Shown: positions 19,152 through 27,912 of the stretch, in pieces
Layout of the letters: each line of letters begins with the position of its first letter
How positions within the stretch are numbered: the first letter of the stretch is position 1
Assembly: GCF_032164335.1 (NCBI RefSeq)
Contig: NZ_CP134152.1
Location: 1,612,001-1,676,000, forward strand
Source: Winslowiella toletana
GTDB taxonomy: Bacteria; Pseudomonadota; Gammaproteobacteria; Enterobacterales; Enterobacteriaceae
Direction: 5' to 3'
DNA: 64,000 nt
Program-made: the position numbers and the translations under genes
The notes under the pieces: generated by a model
The model's input: only the letters and a program-made list of their open reading frames with translations
What the model was told of the DNA's origin: nothing
The model's database searches: none

Positions 19152-21587
19152 ATGTCAACGTTGTTCACTTTTATACGTGTGTGTTTACTGGCGTTTATCA
19201 CGCTGACACCAGCATTAAGTATGGCAGCGGATGCTATTTCGCCGCCTGTCGCTAATAGCGATGAAGCGCCGAAGGTTAATGCCTCGGCTGAACTGCAGAA
19301 AATGCAGAAAATACTCGATAAAATTAAAGGGCAGGTTTCCGGCGACAATAATAACGACGGCAAACTCGGGCAGCTTAATGATATGGCGCTGGAGCTTTCC
19401 AGCAGCGCCGATACTCTGGTTCAGGCACTGATTCCACAACGGGCGCAGCTGGTTGCGCAACTGGCGGTGCTTGGCCCGGCTCCGACGGCAGAGAGCGGTG
19501 TTAAAGAGACGCCGGAGATGACGCGTCAGCGTAAATCGCTGGAGAGCCAGAAAAGTAAACTGGACGATCAGATCAAGCAGGCTGAAGCGCTTAAAAACAA
19601 CACGCTGAATCTGTCATCGCAAATTATCAGCCTGCGCCGTGATGCGATGAAAACCCAGCTGGCGCTGAATTCCGGCAGTATTTTTGGCACGCGTTTTTGG
19701 GCGCCGTTATTTGGTACGGATAATTCCGACGGCCAGAAAATCAGTAGCTTCGCCGACGAGTTAGCGGCAACTGCTGCACTTTCGTGGGAACCCGAGTGGC
19801 GTTTCGGCACCATCGCCTGGATTCTTGCGGCGTTGCTGGTAGCGACGCTGGGGCGACGTTATTGCGAAGAGTTTTTTGCCTGGATAAGCATTCATAAAAT
19901 GCCGGAAGGGCGTCTGCGCCGCAGCTTCCTCGCCACGACTACCGCACTGACTACGCTGGTGGCGGTGTTGCTGGCATTTAACTTTATCGATCAGGCCTTT
20001 ACCCGCCGGGCAGAAGTTACCCAGGATGTGCAGGACTTCGTGGATAAGCTGGTACAGCTCAGCGTGTTCTGTGGCCTGATTGCCGGCCTGGGGCGGGCAT
20101 ACCTCTCTACCCGCCGTCCGTCATGGCGACTGCCTGCTATCTCGAATGAGGTGGCTACCGCGCTGAAACCTTTCCCGCCGCTTACCGCCTCACTGGTGTT
20201 TATCTTCCAGACGGTGGAGTCATTTAACAGCAGCGCCGGAACCAGCATCGGTACCACGATCTGGGCCAATGGCTTAACCGCACTGCTGGTCGGCGCAACG
20301 GCACTATCGATCAGTTTCCGCACCAGCCGGGCGCGTCGCAAAATGCTGCATGCAGGTCTGCAACCTGAAGTGCGTTCCACACTGGTTGGCCTGATTCAGC
20401 TGGCGATTACTCTGACCGGGTTAGCAATACTCGCCTCGCTGGTGATTGGTTACGTCACCCTGAGCCGCTTTCTCAGTTATGAGCTGATCTGGATTGGCAT
20501 TGTGCTGGGCTCTTTCTGGATGCTCAGCCAGTTAGTTCAGGATAGCTGCGAAAGCCTGTTGTCGACCAATAATACCACCGGTAAACGCTTGCAGACCTCG
20601 CTGAATATTGAGGAGCGCCATCTGTCGCAGGCGGCAGCACTGCTGTCGGCCATCGGTAAAACCGCCCTGGTGCTGTTTGCCGCCGTCGCCATACTGAACG
20701 GCACGCTCGGCACCTCAACGCCGATTGAGTTGCTGCAAAAAGCGATCGAATTCTGGGGTGGTAAAGGGCTGGAATCGCTGAATATTGTGCCCGCGCATCT
20801 GGTGAATGCTTTTCTCTGCCTGGTGGTCGGCATTTATGTACTGCGTTCGGTAAAACGCTGGCTGGATAAAGACTTTCTGCCCAAAACCACCATGGACACC
20901 GGCATGCGCGTGTCGCTGGTGACGCTGTTCAGCAATGTTGGCTACGTGCTGATTATTTTGCTGACGCTCTCAACCATCGGTTTGCAGTGGAACAAACTGG
21001 CGTGGATAGTCAGTGCATTATCAGTCGGTATTGGTTTTGGCTTGCAGGAGATCGTTAAAAACTTTATTTCCGGCTTAATTTTGTTGACCGAACGTCCGGT
21101 TAAAGTTGGTGACCTGGTCAGCATTAGCGGCATTGAGGGCGATATTCGTCGCATTAATGTGCGCGCCACTGAAATTCAGCTCGGTGATAAATCGACGGTA
21201 ATTGTGCCTAACTCACAGTTTATCTCGCAAAACGTGCGTAATGCTACGATGGGCAACGCGCAAGGGGTGGCGACCATTACGCTGACGTTCCCGCTGGATA
21301 TTGATCCGGTGCTGGTGCGTCAGCTGCTGTTGGACGTGTATAACGATAACGAGCGTATTCTTGATACGCCGGAGCCGTCGGTGTCATTTAAAGACTTAAC
21401 GCCAGGTGGCATTGTACTGAGCGTTACCGGCAACGTCGCCAGCCCACGTCAGGTGAGTGGGGCGAAAAGTGATTTGCTGTTCGATATTCTTACTCGCTTA
21501 CGTAAAGAGGGCGTGGTGCTGTCATCGCCACAAACCATGGTGATTGAACGTAAGAACGGCAATATGGTGCTGAAAGAGGCGGAGTAG
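19152..21587 (+). CDS. DUF3772 / MscS-family mechanosensitive channel
   Basis: I set the start at the ATG at 19152, because it opens a signal peptide (STLFTFIRVCLLAFITLTPALSMA); an in-frame TTG lies 21 codons upstream. The mature protein has a periplasmic coiled-coil region with KLDDQIKQAEALKNN (DUF3772 type), about 8-10 membrane segments, and an MscS domain near residues 590-790 with GFGLQEIVKNFISGLILL and VKVGDLVSI. About 811 residues. Such channels release solutes on hypo-osmotic shock. It is not one of the E. coli MscS paralogues in this position, and sits between pbpG and dld as an insertion. Confidence 0.88.
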   Translation: MSTLFTFIRVCLLAFITLTPALSMAADAISPPVANSDEAPKVNASAELQKMQKILDKIKGQVSGDNNNDGKLGQLNDMALELSSSADTLVQALIPQRAQLVAQLAVLGPAPTAESGVKETPEMTRQRKSLESQKSKLDDQIKQAEALKNNTLNLSSQIISLRRDAMKTQLALNSGSIFGTRFWAPLFGTDNSDGQKISSFADELAATAALSWEPEWRFGTIAWILAALLVATLGRRYCEEFFAWISIHKMPEGRLRRSFLATTTALTTLVAVLLAFNFIDQAFTRRAEVTQDVQDFVDKLVQLSVFCGLIAGLGRAYLSTRRPSWRLPAISNEVATALKPFPPLTASLVFIFQTVESFNSSAGTSIGTTIWANGLTALLVGATALSISFRTSRARRKMLHAGLQPEVRSTLVGLIQLAITLTGLAILASLVIGYVTLSRFLSYELIWIGIVLGSFWMLSQLVQDSCESLLSTNNTTGKRLQTSLNIEERHLSQAAALLSAIGKTALVLFAAVAILNGTLGTSTPIELLQKAIEFWGGKGLESLNIVPAHLVNAFLCLVVGIYVLRSVKRWLDKDFLPKTTMDTGMRVSLVTLFSNVGYVLIILLTLSTIGLQWNKLAWIVSALSVGIGFGLQEIVKNFISGLILLTERPVKVGDLVSISGIEGDIRRINVRATEIQLGDKSTVIVPNSQFISQNVRNATMGNAQGVATITLTFPLDIDPVLVRQLLLDVYNDNERILDTPEPSVSFKDLTPGGIVLSVTGNVASPRQVSGAKSDLLFDILTRLRKEGVVLSSPQTMVIERKNGNMVLKEAE

Positions 21588-21597
21588 GCAATTGTAA

Positions 21598-21617
21598 GGG
21601 AGCCGTTTTCGGCTCCC
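21598..21617. terminator. Hairpin between the convergent MscS gene and dld
   Basis: Eight-base arms GGGAGCCG / CGGCTCCC with a TTTT loop lie in a 54-base gap between convergent genes. T-tracts are poor on both sides. Confidence 0.6.
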
Positions 21618-21641
21618 GTGGTGATGATCAAACTAAAGCGT

Positions 21642-23390
21642 TCAGCTATCTTTCTGCACATCCTTGCCGCAGTCGCATGCTCCCCAGTGTTTTATTTTGC
21701 TGGTTTTACCAATCCCGGGATTAAAACTGTTGGTAGGATCCAGCTGCTGATAAAACGCTTTCAGCTGTGGTTTCGCCTGATACAGATGACCGACGTTATG
21801 CTCTGCCGGATATTCCGCACCGCGTGCGGCGAGGATCGCCAACATTTTTTCTTTCAGCGCATGCGCATCAACGCCTTTCCTGACGATGTAATCCTGATGA
21901 AATACGTGGCACATAAAGTGGCCGTAATACAGTCGATGTACCAGTGCATCATCAAACTCTGGCGGCAACTGCTCAAACCAGTCACGGTCGTTGCGGCGCA
22001 AGGCAATATCCAGCGCCAGAATGTCTTCCACTTCATTATGATGCACCGCGTGATAACGCACCGCCGCGCCTGCCGCTGCGAAGCGATGTAAAAAGGCCTT
22101 CGCCCCTTCCTGCGCATCGCATTCAAAAAAGTCGCCTTCAGCCTGCTGGAAAACCTGTTTTAGATAATCACGTGCCTCTGCTACCCCTTCACCGGACATT
22201 TTCAGCATCAGATGGTGCTCAAAGCGATCACGATACTGCTTCAGCCGTTTCGGCAGGTGGGAAGGCAGCCATGAGCTGACTTTTTGCAACAGGCGATCGC
22301 TGGCATTTGGCTTGAGGAAGCTCAGGCGATTCAGCAGCGCATCGGCGCGGCCTTTAAGGGTGAAAAACAGCGGCATCTTATCGGTGCCGAGCTTATCGAT
22401 CATCACAAAGGTATCTTTACCGTACACTTCGGCGATATCGAAAATATCCCGATGCATATATTCACCGGCGACCGGCAGATTTTTGAAGTTAGCCAGCATA
22501 TGACGACGCAGATCATCCAGTACCGCAGTGTGATTAGTGCCGATATAAAATACCTGCTGCGCGCTTTCGGCAGCAAAGGTATCAAGCCGCACGGCAAATA
22601 CCGCCAGCTTACCGGCGCAGCCGGAGGCTTCAAACAGGCGACGCTCATCGGCGTTAAAACGGGAAGGGGTATCGGCTTCGACGTCACGTACCCGTTCAGC
22701 ATAATCACTGTCGGACGCGTGGCGATGGTCATTTAACACATCACTGGCACGCCAGTTTTCATCATCGAGTTTGCCGAGAATCTGCTCCGGTGAGCTGCCA
22801 AGATTGATCCCCAGATGATTGACCAGCTGTAACTGACCTTTTTCGTTGATACGGGCATACAGCGCCATCTCGGTATAGGCCGGACCGCGTTTTACCAGCG
22901 ATCCGCCGGAATTATTACAGATGCCGCCCATAACCGACGCGCCGATGCAGGAGGAACCAATGACCGAATGGGGTTCTCGTCCCAAAGGTTTCAGCACTTT
23001 TTCCAGCTGATAAAGCGTGCTGCCAGGAAACGCCAGTACCTGTTTGCCGCCATCAATTAACTGGATCTTATCCATGCGTAAGGTGCTGATAATCACGATA
23101 TCACGCTGATAATCGTTGCCCTGCGGCGTTGAACCTTCCGTCAGGCCGGTGTTGGCTGCCTGCATCAGAATAATTTTATCGGCGTCAACGGCGGCTTTCA
23201 GTACCTGCCATAACGCTGACAGGCTGCCGGGAAAAATAACCGCCAGCGCATCGCCCTCGCCGGAGCGGAAGCCTTTGCGGTAGCGTTCGGTTTTACGTGG
23301 ATCGGTAAGTAGGTGCTGATGACCGACGATACGGGCAAATTCGGCGAGCAGAGATTTATTGGCTGATTTTTCTGAGGTGTGCATATCCAT
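21642..23390 (-). CDS. dld: Dld, quinone-dependent D-lactate dehydrogenase
   Basis: This peripheral-membrane FAD enzyme oxidises D-lactate to pyruvate and passes electrons to ubiquinone. It has the FAD-binding NTGLTEGSTPQGNDY and GSSCIGASVMGGICNNSGGSLV segments, the C-terminal YYGHFMCHVFHQDYIV, and AEHNVGHLY. The reading frame is open further upstream, but AAGGACA directly precedes ATG 23390 and homology begins there. A second ATG (23384) is also well spaced. Length about 582 residues against 571 in E. coli. Confidence 0.95.
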   Translation of the reverse strand: MDMHTSEKSANKSLLAEFARIVGHQHLLTDPRKTERYRKGFRSGEGDALAVIFPGSLSALWQVLKAAVDADKIILMQAANTGLTEGSTPQGNDYQRDIVIISTLRMDKIQLIDGGKQVLAFPGSTLYQLEKVLKPLGREPHSVIGSSCIGASVMGGICNNSGGSLVKRGPAYTEMALYARINEKGQLQLVNHLGINLGSSPEQILGKLDDENWRASDVLNDHRHASDSDYAERVRDVEADTPSRFNADERRLFEASGCAGKLAVFAVRLDTFAAESAQQVFYIGTNHTAVLDDLRRHMLANFKNLPVAGEYMHRDIFDIAEVYGKDTFVMIDKLGTDKMPLFFTLKGRADALLNRLSFLKPNASDRLLQKVSSWLPSHLPKRLKQYRDRFEHHLMLKMSGEGVAEARDYLKQVFQQAEGDFFECDAQEGAKAFLHRFAAAGAAVRYHAVHHNEVEDILALDIALRRNDRDWFEQLPPEFDDALVHRLYYGHFMCHVFHQDYIVRKGVDAHALKEKMLAILAARGAEYPAEHNVGHLYQAKPQLKAFYQQLDPTNSFNPGIGKTSKIKHWGACDCGKDVQKDS

Positions 23391-23477
23391 TGTCCTTTTT
23401 TGTGTCACGCCAATACTGTAGCGCAACCCGCATTATCACGGTGGTGAAATTCACACCACCGCGATAATACTCAGCTA

Positions 23478-24173
23478 TCAGGACGTTGCGTCGGCAATAC
23501 GCCAGTGGACGGCGCTGACGCTTTTTTCCAGACTGATACGGCAAACAATATTTTCCAGTTCGCGCTGTGCATGGGGGAATCCGAAGATATCGGCGCAAAC
23601 TTCCAGCTGGCCTGGACGATCAATATCGGCGCTGCACAATGATTGCAGACGTAATGCCACCCCGTTCAGCGCCTGCAGAATCAGCGTACGGACCAGAATT
23701 TCATCTTCGGCGCCGCAGGTTATCTGGATACGATAGCACTGCTCGGTATCCACTTCTGGCGCTTTTGGTTGCAGATTAATACGCTGTGCGGCTTCGCGCA
23801 GCAGGATATTGGCGCAGAGTAACACCAGCGTGGCGGCGGTGGCGTTGGCAAATTGACCCAGGCCGCAGAGCACGCCCACTGCCGCAGAACACCACAGAGT
23901 CGCAGCGGTGTTCAGGCCGCTGATATTCAAACCCTGGCGCATAATCACGCCAGCACCTAAAAAACCAATGCCGGAAACCACTTGCGCCGCAATTCGTCCC
24001 GGACTGTCCGGTGAAGTGCTGGCAGAACTTAAAATAAAAATTGCCGCCCCGGTGGCGACCAGCGCATTGGTGCGCAGGCCTGCCATCCGTTGACGCCACT
24101 GGCGCTCAGCGCCTATCACTGCGCCGAGCAAAACTGCCAGCGCCAGATGCACGATAAATGGGGACCATGCCAT
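23478..24173 (-). CDS. mgtC: MgtC, virulence-type membrane protein of the MgtC/SapB family
   Basis: The 231-residue protein is very close to Salmonella MgtC: GAERQWRQRMAGLRTNALVATGAA, SPDSPGRIAAQ and the Cys-containing NTAATLWCSAAVGVLCGLGQF are all present. It has five membrane segments and a cytosolic ACT-like C-terminal domain. MgtC is induced by low magnesium through PhoP, is required for survival in macrophages or at low magnesium, and inhibits F1Fo ATP synthase in Salmonella. No mgtB neighbour is present here; it stands alone between dld and bglX. It has a long 5' leader (see separate entries). Confidence 0.92.
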   Translation of the reverse strand: MAWSPFIVHLALAVLLGAVIGAERQWRQRMAGLRTNALVATGAAIFILSSASTSPDSPGRIAAQVVSGIGFLGAGVIMRQGLNISGLNTAATLWCSAAVGVLCGLGQFANATAATLVLLCANILLREAAQRINLQPKAPEVDTEQCYRIQITCGAEDEILVRTLILQALNGVALRLQSLCSADIDRPGQLEVCADIFGFPHAQRELENIVCRISLEKSVSAVHWRIADATS

Positions 24174-24543
24174 GATAATTACTCACTTTTTGCGCGCCAT
24201 CACGGCGGGCAGGGGAAACTGTTATGCGTAAAACGCATCTGAAAGAGCTGAATAATCAGCGAGTTTTCAGCAGCTACGCCCCGGAGGAAACAGGCTATGG
24301 CTGGGCACATTCAGAGCTGAGCTAATCAACGATAAGATAAAACGCATAATGCACCTTTATTCAGGGCAAATCCTGCCCGGAAATATGCGGATAAAAACGG
24401 GATGCATCAGCGATAACGCTGGAGTGATGACACTACCCGCCGTGATGTACGGCAAGTAACGTATCGGGGATAGGTTATTTTGCCGTGGAGGTTAATCGAC
24501 TACTTTGACTGTCCAATGGGGTTCTCCAGGAAAATTTTGCCGG
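24174..24543 (-). promoter_or_regulatory. Long 5' leader of mgtC
   Basis: From a TATAGT -10 at 24549-24544 the predicted transcript runs about 365 bases before the mgtC ATG. It contains several stems. The copy of ATGCGT at the start of the leader ORF and the copy at 24239-24234 could each pair with ACGCAT at 24230-24225, so alternative foldings are possible. A GGGCA/TGCCC stem sits just before the leader ORF. A further 16-codon proline-containing frame (24407-24357) lacks a ribosome site. Salmonella mgtC is also controlled through a long leader with short ORFs. Confidence 0.5.
24267..24347 (-). CDS. Putative 26-residue leader peptide upstream of mgtC
   Basis: The ORF starts MRFILSLISS and ends SLFPPGRSC, with a Val-Pro and a Pro-Pro codon pair. 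AAAGGTG lies five bases before the ATG, the best ribosome site in the leader. Its stop is 93 bases upstream of mgtC and is followed by strong local stems. In Salmonella, translation of proline-codon ORFs in the mgtA and mgtC leaders controls read-through into the structural gene. A similar role here is an inference; the sequence is not recognisably homologous to the Salmonella leader peptides. Confidence 0.45.
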   Translation of the reverse strand: MRFILSLISSALNVPSHSLFPPGRSC

Positions 24544-24604
24544 ACTATAAGCGGCCTTAGCTCACCTGTAAAGGAAGAAATCGCTGTGGTTTAATCGCGG
24601 TTAA
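24544..24604 (-). promoter_or_regulatory. PhoP-box-like direct repeat and -10 upstream of mgtC
   Basis: GGTTTA (24588-24593), five bases, then GGTTAA (24599-24604) on the plus strand is an 11/12 match to the PhoP consensus GGTTTA-N5-GGTTTA. On the minus strand TATAGT (24549-24544) could be the mgtC -10, placing the box about 60 bases upstream of the start in reverse orientation. The box could instead serve bglX, whose ATG is 184 bases away. Confidence 0.45.
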
Positions 24605-24787
24605 GCTATCGCAAAAAAAACATTCTGCCGCTAGCATTGAGTGAACCGTGATTTTTTTGCTGGTTTTATCATTGCGATAAGTTGTTGTCGGGTATCAGTC
24701 GCCAGATTGTGGCAAACTGCTGCCATCCTTGTTGCTCAGTTACGCAATAAATCGTTACCGCGCAGTTACTTGTGAGATGCCAATCTG

Positions 24788-27085
24788 ATGAAATGGATTT
24801 ACTCTGTCAGCCTTGCTGTCACGCTGGCGATGCAGCCAGCCTTTGCCGATGTTCAACCGGCGCAACATCCGTTGACCCCGCAAGCCCGTGATGCCTTTGT
24901 CAGCGACCTGCTGAAAAAAATGACGCTCGACGAGAAAATCGGTCAGCTACGACTGATCACCGTCGGTCCGGAAAACACTAAAGAGGTGATCCGTGACATG
25001 ATCCAGCAGCAGCAGGTCGGGGCGATTTTTAATACCGTCACCCGTCAGGATATTCGCGCGATGCAGGATCAGGCGATGCAACTCAGCCGTCTGAAAATAC
25101 CGCTGTTCTTCGCTTATGATGTGATTCACGGTCAGCGCACCGCGTTTCCGATCCCGTTAGGGCTGGCTGCCAGCTGGGATCTGGATGCGTTAGCCGATGT
25201 CGGACGTATTTCGGCTTATGAAGCCGCTGACGATGGCCTGAATATGACCTGGGCACCGATGGTGGATGTCACCCGTGAGCCGCGTTGGGGCAGGGTATCG
25301 GAAGGTTTTGGTGAAGATACTTACCTCACCGCTGAAATGGGCCGCACGCTGGTGGAGTCGATGCAGGGTAAAAGCGCGGCAGATCGTCACTCGGTGATGA
25401 CCAGCGTGAAACACTATGCCGCCTATGGCGCAGTGGAAGGGGGGCGCGATTACAATACCGTGGATATGAGCCCGCAGCGCCTGTTGCAGGACTATTTGCC
25501 ACCGTACAAAGCCGCGCTGGATGCCGGTAGCGGCGGCGTCATGGTGTCGCTGAACTCGCTAAACGGCGTGCCGGCCACTGCCGACAGCTGGCTGCTAAAA
25601 GATATTCTGCGCGATGACTGGAAATTCAAAGGGATTACCATCAGCGACCACGGGGCGATCAAAGAGTTGATCAAACATGGTGTGGCCAGCGATCCTGAAG
25701 ATGCGGTGCGGCTGGCGCTGAAATCCGGCGTTAACATGAGCATGAACGATGAGTATTACAGCAAGTATTTACCGGGGCTGGTGAAGCGCGGCGAGGTCAG
25801 CGAGCAGGAAATTGACGACGCCACGCGCCACGTGCTGAATGTGAAATACGATATGGGTCTGTTCAACGATCCCTACAGTCATTTAGGGGCGAAAGAGAGT
25901 GACCCACAGGATACCAATGCTGAAAGCCGCCTGCATCGTGCCGAAGCACGCGATGTGGCACGTAAGAGCATGGTGCTGCTGAAAAATCGGCTGGAAACGC
26001 TGCCGCTGAAGAAAAGCGGCACCATTGCGCTGGTCGGGCCGCTGGCTGACAGCCAGAATGACATTATTGGCAGCTGGTCGGCGGCGGCAGTTTCCGGGCA
26101 GGCGGTGACGCTGTTGCAGGGGATGAAAAATGCCACTGACGGTAAAGCGACAATACTGTATGCCAAAGGCGCTAACGTGACCGACAACAAAGGCATTCAG
26201 GATTTCCTGAACCTGTATGAAAATGCGGTTAACAAAGATACACGCAGCGCACAACAGATGCTGGACGAAGCGGTTGCCGCGGCGAAGCAGGCTGATGTGG
26301 TCGTTGCCGCGGTCGGTGAAGCGCGTGGTATGGCGCATGAAGCCTCCAGCCGCAGTGATATCACGATTCCGCCAAGCCAGGTGAAGTTGCTGGACGCGCT
26401 GAAAGCGACCGGCAAGCCGTTAGTGATCGTACTGATGAACGGTCGCCCACTGGCGCTGGTCAAAGAGCAGCAGCAGGCCGATGCAATACTGGAAACCTGG
26501 TTCAGCGGCACTGAAGGTGGGAATGCGATTGCCGATGTGTTGTTCGGCGATTATAACCCGTCGGGTAAATTGCCAATGTCCTTCCCGCGTTCTGTCGGTC
26601 AGATTCCGATTTACTACAATCATCTGAACACCGGGCGTCCTTACAACTTTGAGAAACCGAACAAATATACCTCCCATTATTATGACGCTGCCAACGGTCC
26701 GCTGTTCCCGTTTGGTTATGGTCTCAGCTATACCAGCTTCAAGGTATCGCCAGTAACCCTGTCTGCTGACACGATGCCGCGTGATGGCACGGTCAACGCC
26801 AGTGTTACCGTCACTAATACCGGCAAGCGCGATGGCGCAACGGTGGTACAGATGTACCTGCGCGATCAGGTTGCCAGCATCAGTCGTCCGGTTAAAGAAC
26901 TGAAAGGCTTCAAGCGAATTATGCTGAAAGCTGGCGAGTCACAAACCGTCACCTTCCCGATTGACGTTGATGCGCTTAAGTTCTGGAATGCGCGACTGCA
27001 GCAGGTTGCCGAGCCGGGTAAATTCAGCGTGATGATTGGGCTGGATTCTGCTGATACCGAAGAGGCGGAATTCACCTACCTGTAG
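24788..27085 (+). CDS. bglX: BglX, periplasmic beta-glucosidase (GH3)
   Basis: At 765 residues it is the same length as E. coli BglX. It has a signal peptide (cleaved after about residue 20, FADVQP), a GH3 N-terminal barrel, the nucleophile Asp287 in the SDHGAIKEL segment, the GH3 C-terminal domain and a fibronectin-III-like end domain (VTVTNTGKRDGATVVQMYLRD). It hydrolyses beta-glucosides in the periplasm. A plausible but weak ribosome site precedes the ATG. In E. coli bglX is also between dld and osmF. Confidence 0.96.
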   Translation: MKWIYSVSLAVTLAMQPAFADVQPAQHPLTPQARDAFVSDLLKKMTLDEKIGQLRLITVGPENTKEVIRDMIQQQQVGAIFNTVTRQDIRAMQDQAMQLSRLKIPLFFAYDVIHGQRTAFPIPLGLAASWDLDALADVGRISAYEAADDGLNMTWAPMVDVTREPRWGRVSEGFGEDTYLTAEMGRTLVESMQGKSAADRHSVMTSVKHYAAYGAVEGGRDYNTVDMSPQRLLQDYLPPYKAALDAGSGGVMVSLNSLNGVPATADSWLLKDILRDDWKFKGITISDHGAIKELIKHGVASDPEDAVRLALKSGVNMSMNDEYYSKYLPGLVKRGEVSEQEIDDATRHVLNVKYDMGLFNDPYSHLGAKESDPQDTNAESRLHRAEARDVARKSMVLLKNRLETLPLKKSGTIALVGPLADSQNDIIGSWSAAAVSGQAVTLLQGMKNATDGKATILYAKGANVTDNKGIQDFLNLYENAVNKDTRSAQQMLDEAVAAAKQADVVVAAVGEARGMAHEASSRSDITIPPSQVKLLDALKATGKPLVIVLMNGRPLALVKEQQQADAILETWFSGTEGGNAIADVLFGDYNPSGKLPMSFPRSVGQIPIYYNHLNTGRPYNFEKPNKYTSHYYDAANGPLFPFGYGLSYTSFKVSPVTLSADTMPRDGTVNASVTVTNTGKRDGATVVQMYLRDQVASISRPVKELKGFKRIMLKAGESQTVTFPIDVDALKFWNARLQQVAEPGKFSVMIGLDSADTEEAEFTYL

Positions 27086-27094
27086 TGATTAGCA

Positions 27095-27123
27095 GGCATG
27101 GGGGGATATCCCCCATGCCTTTT
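27095..27123 (+). terminator. Terminator of bglX
   Basis: Ten-base arms GGCATGGGGG / CCCCCATGCC with a GATAT loop followed by TTTT. It overlaps the stop of the convergent small gene. Confidence 0.9.
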
Positions 27124-27368
27124 CAGCCGCGTCCATTCTCTTTCCATGTTTTAATAAACCAGTGAATAACGAAATAAAATAGCTCAAGAAGCTTAATTAT
27201 TCCTAAGGGAATAATTAACACAAGAAGGATGCGGGTGTACTGGCAGGGGATATTAATAAGTGTGTTTTCTATAAGCTTTAAGTTTTTAAAAACAGCGAGT
27301 GTCAGTAGTAGAACAACGAATGATATAATGGTTCTCGATAATTTTGATGCATTATATATGGATTTCAT
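27123..27368 (-). CDS. Small AT-rich membrane protein, unknown
   Basis: The 81-residue protein has two hydrophobic stretches (TIISFVVLLLTLAVF and ILLVLIIPLGIIKLLELFYFVIHWF) and a basic N-terminus. AAGGA lies four to five bases before the ATG. Codon use is clearly AT-biased compared with the flanking core genes, suggesting recent acquisition. No family is recognised. Convergent with bglX; its coding end runs up to the bglX terminator. Confidence 0.6.
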   Translation of the reverse strand: MKSIYNASKLSRTIISFVVLLLTLAVFKNLKLIENTLINIPCQYTRILLVLIIPLGIIKLLELFYFVIHWFIKTWKENGRG

Positions 27369-27912
27369 GATTTCCTTATCATAATACGCAGATGTTTTTA
27401 AATAAACTTCATGGATGAAATACTAACCGGGCCAGGAACCGCCGCGACTGTTAAGGTTAATGCCGTACTGACTATGCTGGGTCGATTATCGCCAACTGTT
27501 TATACATTGATAACTGATACTGGTTACATTAACTTATTAAGCAACGAATTCACGTTGTTATTTTTGAGCGCTGAATGGTAATTTGTATACTCGAGTGACA
27601 TTCAATGTCAATAATAAGATATGACTCCTGTGTTAGAAATATCATGATTATTTCAAGAATAATTATGCTATGTGGTTAAAATATACAGGGTTGTATTTAC
27701 TACAGCTGGTTAATCTTTTAAATAACAGTACCCAGTCAGCATCACACATAATAAAGCAACCGAAAAACGCGCGGCAAAATTTATCACTGCCAAAATTTTT
27801 TAATTGGGCATTTCATCATTTGAGAGTTTTACCCTTGTGCTGACGTGGCGCGGCAGGCGATCCTGCTCTATTCTCGGGGAAAAAGGATTCCTCCACGCTA
27901 CGTTGAGGCTTT
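27369..27912. other. AT-rich intergenic stretch of 544 bases
   Basis: The base composition is much lower in GC than the rest of the window, with many TAAT/ATTA tracts. The first half contains the 56-residue ORF listed separately. In the second half (27582-27912) I see no supported gene. A short purine-rich segment with AAAAAGGA precedes the next CDS but is about 25 bases from its ATG. Confidence 0.6.
27411..27581 (+). CDS. Possible 56-residue ORF or gene remnant in the AT-rich patch
   Basis: The frame reads MDEILTGPGTAATVKVNAVL and ends FLSAEW. Its amino-acid make-up looks protein-like, with alternating hydrophobic and Thr/Gly residues, unlike random AT-rich translation. There is no ribosome site before the ATG, and an in-frame stop lies 12 bases upstream. 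It may be the remnant of a larger protein or a random ORF. No homologue is recognised. Confidence 0.25.
   Translation: MDEILTGPGTAATVKVNAVLTMLGRLSPTVYTLITDTGYINLLSNEFTLLFLSAEW

Noticed and set aside
24357-24407. 16-codon proline-containing frame before the mgtC leader ORF
   Set aside because: It has no Shine-Dalgarno and begins right after a stem; mentioned only as part of the leader.
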